Translations under genes and position numbers: made by a program
NCBI GenBank assembly: GCA_019321725.1
Contig: CM033105.1
Coordinates: forward strand, 17,887,861 to 17,951,860
Direction of reading: 5' to 3'
DNA: 64,000 bases
Source of the DNA: Paulownia fortunei
Lineage: Eukaryota; Streptophyta; Magnoliopsida; Lamiales; Paulowniaceae
Notes under the pieces: model-generated
The model's input: the letters and a program-made list of their open reading frames with translations, nothing else
The model's database searches: none
What the model was told of the DNA's origin: nothing
Shown: piece after piece, positions 1 through 10,072 of the stretch
Layout: each line of letters starts with the position of its first letter
Position numbering within the stretch: the first letter of the stretch is position 1

Positions 1-1597
1 CAATCAATAATCGATTAAAGTAGGTTGAAGTTTTATTCACCGCCACTAGACAACGGGTTGTAATTTCATATCAAGTTAGATAGAACAAGTTCTCTATCTA
101 ATTCCCTACCCACCAAACAATCTAGAATAAGCTCTCCAGATTTAATTTAATGGATGCATTAAAACAAGAAAGATAGATTGATCTAAACAACAACCACTCA
201 AACTCGGGTTATTTAACTTAGGTTATATTTTTCATTGCAATTAACAAAAAATATCCTATAATCATTAATCACAAATTACTACACATGATTAGAAATTCAA
301 GATAATTACGGATCTAAAATCTCTAATCTAATTGTAGGGAGTTCTCACACCCAATTTGGTTGCGCACCCAAACAAAGCAAGAAAATACCCGTAAGACATT
401 AAGCATAGAAAAATATAAACAACTTCAATTGGAAAGTTGGTCAATAATTTCAAATACTTAATTACAAAAACTCATATCGAAGGCTTTGAAATCAATCTCA
501 ACAAAGAAGGAAGTTTAGCCTAACATGATAAAAATTAACATCATTGGGAATCAAAAAAACTTATTGGTTGAAGAAGATAGTTGGGGTTGATGGTAAATTA
601 TGGATGTCTCCTCCTCCAAGCCTCTTCCACTTTGTCTTCCTTGAAGCTCCAAAATCCTAAGAGTGCTTTCAAAAGATGTATGTGATTTCTAAGAAAGTGA
701 GTGAATCTGAAATTTCATTGTGTGTTGAGAGGATTGTGTCTTTTTATAAAGTGTGAGATGTGATTTAGTGTAAAGTGTGTAAGGTGTATTGTGCATTTGG
801 TGTAAAATGTGTAAGGTGTGTTGTGTATTTATGTAAAGTGAGTAATGTGTGTTGTAAAGTATGTAATGTGTGTGGTATGATATATGTATCTAGTGTATAC
901 AAATCATAAACATGTACCAAAAGGTGTAAAGGGATGCCACTTGTCACCACTCCAAGCAAAAGCATCAATTTTTGCACACGGATGGCACCTAGGTACCCTG
1001 TTCTGTATTTTGTCTGGCACCTAGGCGCCATTGCTGCTGTTTTTGTTCCTTTAGTTCAGTTTCTGACACGATTCATCCCCTTTCAACTAATTTTTGACCT
1101 GTTTATAGGCTTAATTAGCTTTTGGTGTATTCATAACAATTTTAGCCGTATCTGTTAGATTTTTGTAGCCACTTGAATCAGATCAATATCACATATTTGG
1201 AGAGAGTTATACTAAAAATACAAAGACTGCTATATCTAGAAGTTTTAGTACATATTTAACTCTTTAACTGAATTTTTCTCTTTGAATCAATTGAATTGGA
1301 AAAAGTTTCCAACATGAAAGTTATATATATATCTCTTATCTTTCCAATAAATCAAGAATCAGGTTCATAGGCTTTAGATTATAAATTTATGCCTAAAATA
1401 CAAAATCTGCAGCAATGGAACCTTGTCTATTTGGCCCAAGAATATTTGTTTCAACTTCATTTTGGCTCATTTTTGATCTTTTGATTCCCAAATTCCTATC
1501 ACTTACAAAATATTAACAAAAACCTATTATTAATAAGAATAAATCAAAGAAGACATAGAAAAATTGATACAAAATATGTAAAAATATACACTTATCA
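1..1597 (-). mobile_element. Ty3/gypsy-type LTR, partial (runs off left edge)
   Basis: The block ends in ACTTATCA at 1597, so read on the minus strand it opens TGATAAGTGTATATTTTTAC, a common start of long plant gypsy LTRs. Its inner organisation (a CACCTAGGCGCC word near 1020-1030, then a stretch with GGAGAGAGTTAT near 1200) is shared in the same order with the LTRs at 21328-22984 and 53488-55140, so it is a relative of that family. No polypurine tract or primer site adjoins the right end, so solo, 5' or 3' LTR cannot be decided. No host gene is seen in it. Confidence 0.55.
760..882. repeat. Degenerate GT-rich minisatellite inside the LTR
   Basis: About four imperfect copies of a unit of roughly 28 bases built on TGTAAAGTGTGTAAGGTGTG follow one another. 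The open frame on the opposite strand is a by-product of this repeat (Thr/His/Leu repeats) and not a gene. Confidence 0.6.
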
Positions 1598-2907
1598 AAT
1601 TGTTTAAGGCTTGTATCTTTTCAATCAAATTGAAGCAAAAATAAACATAAAAATAATGAGGATAACAATTGGGCTAGAATCCAAATAATAAAAGAGGAAG
1701 CATTTACATGTTCAATTTTTTTCTTTTTTACAAAGTTGTATTTGTATCATGCTTGCAAAAAAAAACCAACTAAAATGGCTTACCTGGAGAGAAACCAAAT
1801 CCTCAACTAAAGCTTTTTTTCTTGCTTTCTTCCCATTCCTATGTCTAATATATGTTTTCTATCCTATTCTTTCATTTTTATTTTCTTTTTTATGGGTATT
1901 GGAATTTTAGTGTGGAGATAGATTTTTTCCATTGAGAATGAGAGTGAAAGACAGAGGCCATGAGTTGATAAGCTGAAAATAGTGAGTGAAAATCTCAATT
2001 CCACCTTGGGGAGGAAGGATTGTGAAGAAGGGTTAAAAGAAATCCTTTTTCTTTTTTCTTTTTATCAATTATTTTTATGTATTCCAATTATTGTATTTAT
2101 TTAAAATAAAACTTGATTATTATAGATGAAAAATATTTGGGCAATGTCAAAAGGTATATATTATAAAATTTATTCTTACTAGCTGTGAATGATGAGAATA
2201 ATATTCCTTTTTTTTGCTAATTAATTTTTTCTGAATTATTTTTATTTTTGGATACATGAGTTATTAATAAATCTTATCTTAATCTAAATTTGACTAAACA
2301 GGTATTATAAGGGTCTAATTTCTCGATCAATTAGAGATTTAAAATCTATATATTATTTTAAAATATTAATTATAAATAGATTCGAATTCACCAATGAAAT
2401 CTTACTTAATTGATAAGATTGAGTTTCACTAAAGTTCGTCTTTGTATCAAATCCTCTAATGTTGGTGTTAGCTAATTATATAATAGTTTCTTCTATTAAC
2501 ATTGATATACTGAGTCTGTGATTGATGTAATTGTATGTTAGTTAACAGAACTGAGATATGTATTAATGTAATATTTATATGTATACGACCATTGTTTATA
2601 AAAATATATAATAAAAAATGAATTCATATACTCACCCATGATCCAATCCCATTAAAAATTTCTTACATTGATTTTGGTATTTATAAGCAATGATCATGTA
2701 AAAAAAATTGAAAAATTAATTATAAATATGTGACTAAAAAATATGATATTTTCATTTTAATATTATTAATTTAACTATAATCTTGATTTTAGAATCCCAA
2801 AGATTTTTTTTTGCTATTAAAGTAATTTGTTAAATTATATTTGCATGTATATTGAGCTATTGATACAATTTTTAATAAATGAAATGATATTCAAATAGTG
2901 ATGACAT
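1598..2907. other. AT-rich spacer, no gene seen
   Basis: No coding signature, RNA gene or clear repeat boundary was recognised on either strand. Short poly-T and poly-A tracts only. Confidence 0.5.
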
Positions 2908-3426
2908 CTTACTATAACTAATTTTAGTAAGTATTTTGTGACAATTTTTTATGGTCACAAAAAATTTATTCTTTAGTTTAGTGATAAAACTTTAAATGTT
3001 GTCTCTATTTTAAATAGTAATAGCGATAATTTTTATTTCCCGCCAACACCACAAAAATGCGCCAAATATTTATTAACAAAATTTAGTGACAACAAAAAAA
3101 ATTGTCACTAATGCTCAACACTTCCAAGCATTAGTGACATCGAAAAATATCGCCACAAATTCCTTTTTAATTTAGTGATGACTTTAAATATTGTCACTAT
3201 TTTAAATAGTAATAGTGACAACTTTATTTCCCACCAACACCAAAAAATGGCGCCAAATATTTAGCGACAAAATTTAGTGACAACAAAAAAAGCTGTCACT
3301 AATGCTCAACCTTTCCAAACTTTAGTGTCATTGAAAAACTTTGTCACAATAAATATGCATGTAGTGATGAGATTACCATTATCACTGAAATTTTCGTCAC
3401 TAAATATGGTTTTTTTTTTTGTAGTG
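2908..3426. mobile_element. Short non-autonomous CACTA (En/Spm-like) element
   Basis: The right end reads poly-T then GTAGTG, the inverted form of the CACTACAAAA terminus of plant CACTA transposons. The interior carries many TAGTGACAA/TTGTCACTA words in both orientations (subterminal repeats) and an internal duplication of about 190 bases (near 2940-3130 and 3130-3320). The left end is decayed (TTACTATAACTAATTTTAG). A 3-bp TTA flanks the right end and TTA also sits at the proposed left end. There is no transposase, so it would depend on another element. The left boundary is tentative. Confidence 0.6.
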
Positions 3427-4790
3427 TTAGGTATAACCTTTTGCTACTAGTCAAACTTTATATTTGTATTGATCCCTCTGCCTTGAGCTTGACCTTTAGA
3501 ACCTACTTGTTCCCAATGGTTTTGCTTCTAAATGAAATATCGACTAGCTCCCAACTATGGTTCTTAGCCATCAAGCTCATCTCTTCTTCCATAGTAGCTA
3601 TCTGTTCAATTAAATTTAGAGAAGTCATAGCTTCTTCATAAGTAGTTGGCTCATTAATATCCACATAAGCACACATCAAAAGATTACCATTCGATCTCAT
3701 AACATCATCGGGGGGCTACTCCATGTTTGCTTCTTAGTGTTTGTGGATTTTGATAGTCTTCTTCAAGTGGAACATTGCCATTAATTCTAGGGTCGCTTTC
3801 ATTATCCCCGTCAATTATTTGACAAGGTTGGAAAAGCCTCACACTTGCTAGGGATAGGTACACCGCCATAAGGATCTTGTAACTCGTATAGTTCAAGGTC
3901 CTATTAGACTTCACCTATGATTGAAAATTCCTCCTCGGGAAAATTCATATCATAAGACTCAATCTCAATCATTCTTCCATCAAGGTGTTCACTGTACATT
4001 ACATAACCTTTTGAGTGTTCACAATATCATATAAAGATATGTTTAATTGCCCTAAGACCAAGTTTCCCATGTTTATGAGAAATATTATGAGCAAACCTTA
4101 TTGACCTCTGAGGGCACAAGCCTTGTAAATTGTGCTTTCTCCTATGCCAAAGCTTTTAAAGTGTTCAAAGAATTGATTTGGAAGGCACATAGTTTAGGTT
4201 ACAGGAGCAGTCAGAATTGCATTTACTGAAAAGGATATTGGAAGATTTTCTTGCAACAACACTGATTTGGCCATGTCCAAAAGTGTTTGATTCCTTCTCT
4301 CTACAATCCTATTTTATTGCGAAGTGAGTGGAATCATTAATTGCCTTATAATTTCTTTTTCCTCACACATTTGTCTGGATTGTGACAAATTTTTTCGCCC
4401 TCTCTCAGTAGAACTTTAAGGTCGCTATCCCATTGATTCTCAACCTTTGCCATGAATCGCTTGAATAATCAAGTGCTTATGGCCAATGAGATAAGAGATA
4501 TACCAATCTATAAGACAAATAATTATCAATGAAATTTATGGGTCCACATATGTCTGAGTGGACTGAGTAAGCCCTTTTGGCCTTTTCCAAAAGACTTCCG
4601 ACAAGCTTTTCCCACCTTTGGCCTTTTGCCCTCACTTGTATAAATAGAAATACTTGTCGTAACAACATTAACATATACTCCTGTCTCCAGTTCTCATTGC
4701 TTCATATGTGCCCTCCTAAGTCTATGAGAGTCACCATCAATCAGTCTTCCAAAATCACGTGTATCATATCTCCTAGGGTGTTCTAAGTAG
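3427..4790 (-). pseudogene. Ty1/copia polyprotein relic (integrase to start of RT)
   Basis: Minus-strand fragments match copia polyprotein order. At 4477-4674 is an integrase start with VHSDICGPI (family usual: VHxDLCGP). At 3503-3700 is the start of reverse transcriptase with EPTTYEEA, then MEEEMSLMAKNHSWELV. The reading then shifts frame, has a stop, and gives LVAKGYT right at the edge of the CACTA element. Many stops and frame changes show it is dead. The piece after LVAKGYT is not found on the other side of the CACTA, so the remainder is deleted. No LTR could be assigned. Confidence 0.7.
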
Positions 4791-5637
4791 GCTAGTTCTC
4801 TCTTTCATCGAACTCCATGGGCGGCTCAGGATATCGGCGATCTTCTCTCTTTCTATTCGGTTCGATTATCCTCATGCTCCCGCCTAGAATTCTCCTCTTC
4901 TATAGACATTGCCATCTCTCCCTTTTTATTTAACAAATTCCCTAAGACCTAGTTGAGTCGTCTCCTATGGTGGATCTCCCGGCGGAACAAAGCTTATTGC
5001 TCTTCTCTGCAGAATGACTAGGGGTAATAGGTGCCAAATCTTCTTCTCTTCCTTCCTGTTGCTACCTATCTCCCTTATTAATCACATCCTCATATCCTAA
5101 ATCAAATTTCCCACAGATGGTGTCACTTAATGTTTTCCTCAAATCAGCACCAAGAAATCTTCTCCACGTTACGAATTCCTACACCCATAAAAGGTTAGGG
5201 ATACTAAATTTATACCCAAAGAAAATCTTCAAATGTTTAATTCAGAGATTAATTGTGGACGAATATAATGAATGTAAGTAAGTTGATAAAAGATTAATTG
5301 TGGACTTGAAATCTTTATATACCGTTATAATTTAGTTTTCTTCTTAAGTTCAAATTCTCTCTTTCCTTTTCGAGTCATACTATCCTCACTAGGGTTTGCC
5401 CATATTGGACCTATAGATACACCCCTTCAAGAAGGTTTTCTAGGGATCGCTAACATGACAACACTCACTCCACTAAACTCAGGCTCTTTGAGCTCTATTC
5501 GGTCTTGCCCTTTGGGTTTAGCTTGACCCAATACACACAAGCTAGCATTGAAGGTAAAAGCCCGTAGAAACTGTCGATCCGGATCTACAGCTCGACCCAA
5601 AAGACTAAAGACTTGCCACGGGCATCAAGTGGAATTT
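4791..5637 (-). mobile_element. Decayed Ty3/gypsy 5' LTR edge, primer site and leader
   Basis: On the minus strand 5125-5110 reads TGACACCATCTGTGGG, close to the gypsy primer-binding site TGGCGCCGTCTGTGGG after C-to-T and G-to-A decay. The LTR would then lie to the right (5126 up to the foldback element at 5638) and the gag leader to the left (4791-5109), which in translation is charged and Glu/Arg-rich but full of stops. This is inference from one motif plus context. Confidence 0.4.
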
Positions 5638-6108
5638 GAATTAAGACGGCTAATTCGATGCTAGCAGAAGGGTATTATCCTAACCCATTCAAAATTTGAC
5701 ACCTATCTATGTTAAATTTTTTTTAGGTGAAATGCAAACCAAACCCAACTCAACCATGGTTGACGACCAAAATTTAGGAATCTGAAAATCTTCCTTCCAA
5801 AATGATGAATACATGTGAAATTTGAAATGTGGAGATTAACGAAGAAAAATAAAGAGTTTCTTTAGATTTTGAGAAAAAAAAAAAACATAGCTTTAAATAT
5901 GAAAGAAAGAAAATAAAATTTCAAATTTCACATGAATTCGCCATTTGGAGGGAAGATTTTCAGATTCCCAAATTTTCGTCAACCATGATTAAACTGGATT
6001 TGGTTTGCATTTCACATAAAAAAAAAAAAATTAATACTGACAGGTGTTAAATTTTGAATGAATTAGGGTAATACCCTTATGCTAGCATCAAATTAGCCGA
6101 ATTAAGAC
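5638..6108. mobile_element. Foldback Mutator-like MITE with 10-bp target duplication
   Basis: Two arms of about 185 bases (from 5648 rightward and from 6098 leftward) are inverted copies at roughly 85 percent identity by eye. Both begin GGCTAATT, then GATGCTAGCA. They are separated by an AT-rich middle of about 80 bases. The element 5648-6098 is flanked by identical 10-bp repeats GAATTAAGAC at 5638-5647 and 6099-6108. Long terminal inverted repeats with 9-11 bp target duplication are typical of the Mutator superfamily. There is no transposase inside. Confidence 0.85.
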
Positions 6109-6385
6109 CTTTTAATTGTAGTGTAAAGTTTGATTGTCTTAATTCTGTTTTCTGCCATAATAATTTTATATTTTTAAAAGTATTCTCTCCTCTAAAATAA
6201 TAATGCGATCCAATTAATTCCTATATGTTATTTTTATGTCAGAATTGTTAAATACCCAAATTATTTTGTTTTTTCATTTTAATTCTTAAAAATTCATCAA
6301 CTCAAAATATAATATTTAATTTAATGAAGGAAGTATCAGCGTGCACACACGTTCTGTTCTGTGTAGACACACGCATGCAACAATA

Positions 6386-6397
6386 AATAAATAAATA

Positions 6398-6430
<33 letters not shown>
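6386..6430. repeat. AAAT and AT microsatellite
   Basis: An AAAT run passes into an AT run; likely length-polymorphic. It lies upstream of the small gene at 7106. Confidence 0.9.
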
Positions 6431-6813
6431 TATATCACATACAAAAAAGCAATTTCTTAATGAAATGGTCGCGTTCTGTCCGCGTGAGCGAAAGTGAACA
6501 ATTTAAAGAGCCGGCAAATCGACGTTGATTTTTAACCATTTGTTGAACTCTCCAGTCTCAAGTCACATAGCTTAGATTTTCTTTTTTCCAACACGATTCC
6601 TTAATTAATGATCCAACCATATAACAAATACTATAGTTCTTCAATAAAATCAAAGTAAAGTAGTCCCTACATAGGCCAGCCACACATCTTCTTCACACAC
6701 GCTGTTGCCTTCTGTTTTTCTTTCATTTTTATTTTTTTTTCTTCTAAAGAAAGGGTCAAAAAATAAGTCTTCCATATAGTTAATTACTTCCCTATGTTGT
6801 CTTTAATTGAAGC

Positions 6814-6820
6814 TATATAA
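6814..6820 (+). promoter_or_regulatory. TATA box candidate for the gene at 7106
   Basis: CTATATAAG sits about 290 bases before the ATG at 7106. Initiation about 30 bases on would give a 5' leader of about 260 bases containing the AC/AT microsatellite. Position and sequence only; no other promoter element was identified with confidence. Confidence 0.45.
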
Positions 6821-6902
6821 GCTGCACTTGTCTGATATTTCCTTTCACTCTCTTCACAAGTTCTTTGATTTTTCTACTTCTCCCTATCCCTATATTCATT
6901 TA

Positions 6903-6990
6903 ACACGCACACACACGGACAACACGGTCACGGCCACACGGGCACATGCACATTATACACATATATATAAATATATATATATATATATAA
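6903..6990. repeat. AC-rich and AT microsatellites in the 5' leader
   Basis: ACAC words with CACGGCCAC variants, then a TA run at 6960-6990, all inside the likely 5' leader of the gene at 7106. Confidence 0.8.
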
Positions 6991-7105
6991 ACAACTTCAA
7001 ATATAATTGCCAATAGGACTAATAAACCTGCTCTCATTTCATTTCTATTCTTTTTTTCCTCAAACATACTACACATTCCCTCCAAAACTTGTTCTCATCT
7101 CAAAC

Positions 7106-7563
7106 ATGGCCAGGTATCAAGAAACAGCGGTCTTCCCCACAACTTACAACGATGCCGTCGACGACTACGAAGAGGCGGTTGCCGCCAGCGGATGCGGCTG
7201 TTTCCGGCGGTTCTGCTTCGGGTGGGACGATGGGGAGAGCCGTAGCTATTTGCTGCAAGAGAAGGAAGGGGAGTGCCCCACAAGGAGACATGGCTTGTGG
7301 CAGAACTCAAGAAACTGAGGGAGTTTTCGGAGCTGGTGGCGGGGCCTAAATGGAAGAATCTGGTCAGAAAAATCAACAAGATTTGCAATCCCAGAAAATA
7401 TAATAAGCCCACCATCCAGTTTCAGTATTCGCCGGAGAGCTATGCCCTAAACTTTGCTGGTGGTGATCAGGAAGAAGAGGATGGCAATTTGTTGCACAGT
7501 TTTTCGACGAGGTTTGCGCCTGGTTTTTCCATCAACGATCAGCAGAGGAGGGCTGCTATGTGA
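7106..7563 (+). CDS. Small plant stress-type protein (GCGCF / VAGPKWKN family), frameshifted
   Basis: The ATG at 7106 opens MARYQETAVFP, then a Cys-rich GCGCFRRFCFGW motif and LLQEKEGE. The conserved second half, KETWLVAELKKLREF, VAGPKWKNLVRK, FQYSPESYALNF and an acidic tail ending TRFAPGF, is read in a different frame up to TGA at 7561-7563. The switch needs one extra base near 7267-7280, where GGGG and CCCC runs sit, so it is either a homopolymer sequencing error or a real one-base deletion. Restored length would be about 152 residues, normal for this intronless, uncharacterised plant family often labelled stress-induced. No signal peptide or membrane span is visible. As written the protein stops at TGA near 7316-7318 after about 70 residues. 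The more upstream in-frame non-ATG start is not credible; the family starts MAR. Function unknown. Confidence 0.65.
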
Positions 7564-7915
7564 TTATAGTAGTATAGATGGTCATGGAAAATTTCTGGAA
7601 TTGGTGAATATTTAATGTCTGATATTGTTTTATTGGTTTTAAGTAAACAAGATTTGTCTCAGATTTCAGAAATTATAGTTTGATTAAGTCAGACTATAAA
7701 ACAGTTTTTATTTTTAATATTTGGTATTATTAGAGAAATGATTATGTTAGTTACCTCTTGTTTGAAATGAATTGTACCCAAAAAATTGGAGATAATTGGA
7801 ACACACAAATCTGGATTCGATTTTAGAGAGCTACAGAATTAGGATCAAATTGTTCTCAAGAAATCTAGATTAAGTATTTCCAATTACTCCCTCAGGCTCA
7901 AATTTTCTTTTTTAG
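7564..7915. repeat. 3' flank of the small gene, copy 1 of a duplicated segment
   Basis: From TGTGATTATAGTAGTATAG after the stop codon to about 7915. The same order of sequence recurs at 8248-8935 (for example ACACACAAATCTGGATTCGA and GTTCTCAAGAAATCTAGAT). Contains the presumed 3' untranslated region. Confidence 0.7.
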
Positions 7916-8247
7916 AACGTTCTAAAAAGAATGTGTAATTTCTTAAAATTTAATTTTTTTTTAAACTATCCTCTCTCTCATTTCAAGTAATAATAAAACA
8001 CTACTAATTTATAACCACTTCTTTTTAAAATAACATCATTAAAATACATGAACTTTTATTTTATCAAACTCTTATCTAAAACTCGACAATGAGACAAATT
8101 AGAGACATAATATAGATGTAGAGATAGTACAACTAAACTCTTTTGTTAGTTAAAATTCATATTATTCTCATATGATTTATATATGTAAATAAATAATTAA
8201 AAAATACTTTCGCATCGGTTCGTATCCCATACACATTCTGAATTGTA

Positions 8248-8935
8248 TGTGATTATCATGTGGTATAGATATTTATGGAAAACTTTCTCGAATTGATGAA
8301 TATTAATGTATGATATTTTTTTGTAGGATTCTCAAAGTGAAGTTATTATATTTAAAAGTTTGTTCCTCTTTTAATTCATTAAAGAGAATGACCTTGAATA
8401 TTTTTTGACTTAGATGCACTCAGGCGTTAAACTCTATTTGCTTGAGCAAGCATAACAAGTATATTTAGGGTCTATTTGGAAACTTAGATTAAAAATAAAA
8501 TCTGTTTGAATGTGATTTGATTTATTAGATACTCTATTTTAAGCAAACAAGATTTCTCAAAAAAATTCACAAATTGTAGTTTGACTAAGTCAGATCATGA
8601 ATTATCCTTTTTCTTTTTTGTGAGAAATTTTTTTTTAACTTACTTGTCAATATTGACTTCACAATTAATTAAAAAAATACAAGATTTCATCATGTAACTT
8701 CATAAAAATAATTAAATTCAATATTTGGTATTATTAGGAAAACGAATCTGTTAGTTTCCTCTTGTTTGAATTTTGAAATGAATTGTACCCAACTTGAAGA
8801 TAATTGGAACACACAAATCTGGATTCGATTTCAGAGAAGCTACAGAATTGGGACCAAACAAAAGGTTCAAATTGTTCTCAAGAAATCTAGATGCAAGTAT
8901 TTCCAGTTACTCCTATCCCCCAAATTTTTTCTTTT
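8248..8935. repeat. Diverged second copy of the 3' flank, without the coding part
   Basis: Begins TGTGATTATCATGTGGTATAG, parallel to the bases just after the stop codon of the small gene, and follows copy 1 to about 8935 with several insertions, one starting GGGTCTATTTGG at 8467 that resembles a MITE edge. No coding sequence of the gene precedes it, so only the gene's tail was duplicated or the coding part of a tandem copy was lost. Confidence 0.65.
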
Positions 8936-9599
8936 TTAGCATTCAATTTCTTAAAATAAATTATTTTTTCCAAAAAAAAAAAAATATTTAAGTAATAGAA
9001 CAACACCACTCAAAAATAACAACTACTTTTTGGAGCAATACAATAAAATAAATAAAGTTTCATTTTATAAAAGCCTTATCTAAGTGAACTATATCTTAAA
9101 CATGTGCATGTGCAAAAAATGAAGATCCATATTAAGTTGTGGTGGGTCTAGCAAAATAGTAGCTAATACGCCGGCATATAAATGTTGACCGATGAATCAA
9201 ATTCCACTGAAAATGCCCAACAGATGGCATGTAATAAACATATTTTTCATGTTAAGTGATAAATTCCTAGCCAGCCGCCTTCTCCACTGCTGACTCAGAC
9301 ACATCTAGAACATCACAGCTTAACCATATTGACCCCAATAATCCAAGCACCGTGCAGATGTCGGGAACAAGTAAGATAACTTCTTAATAAGATTGGGATA
9401 TCCAAAATAGAGGAAATATATAAAATGCTACAGGTAATAACTCAAAACTTTAAATACAAATATTTTATGGGAAGAAAGGTTTTGGGTCCAAATTCTTGTT
9501 TCACAACTCAAATGGTGGGGAGGGTGGTCTAAAACAGATGATCTGATGCAGCTAAGCATCGGAAGCGCACAAAGGAACTATCACTATATCGTCTATGCA
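8936..9599. other. Intergenic spacer, no gene seen
   Basis: Poly-A and AT-rich stretches, no coding signal recognised. The right part may already be beyond the 3' end of the KNOX transcript. Confidence 0.45.
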
Positions 9600-10072
9600 G
9601 GCGGGTGCAAGCATTCAACAGTGTGTGGAAGGTATTTAGGAAACGGCAGCAACAAGATCTTAGATGTGCCTCATTTATGGCAAAACCTATGCATCAAATT
9701 TTATACACAACACTGAAACAGAAGCTAAGTTGCTGCCAACGTGCAAAACAGACAGAAAACTTTTCTTACAGGAAATCTTCGCCAAACGTCTACCCTTAGA
9801 TATTAGAACACCACAACATGATATATTGCAGTAGCTTTTCATATGTTTTCACGGATCCAAAGCATAAGCCATTGCATTGGCATCAAATTGATGTTCATGT
9901 CAACCACCTCTTAATAGCCTAGCCAATGTCAAAGTACCTCACAGCAGCTACTGCAATCTTCCATTTCCATTCCATCCTTAACCGGATATGCTGGCCATCA
10001 GTGTTGTGATGGTGTGGCTACGGAATACGAACAAATACGTAATTGTATGTTACTTCAATCTGAAATTGGTCT

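Noticed and set aside
765..1158. Open frames of 88 and 74 codons on both strands
   Set aside because: They arise from a GT/AC-rich repeat and from LTR sequence; composition is repetitive and no family matches.
7007..7105. Upstream extension of the small gene's first frame
   Set aside because: It begins with a non-ATG codon; the family starts at MARYQ and the ATG at 7106 fits.
7095..7415. Minus-strand frames of 106 and 63 codons opposite the small gene
   Set aside because: Shadows of the plus-strand coding sequence, with Arg/Ser/Pro bias.
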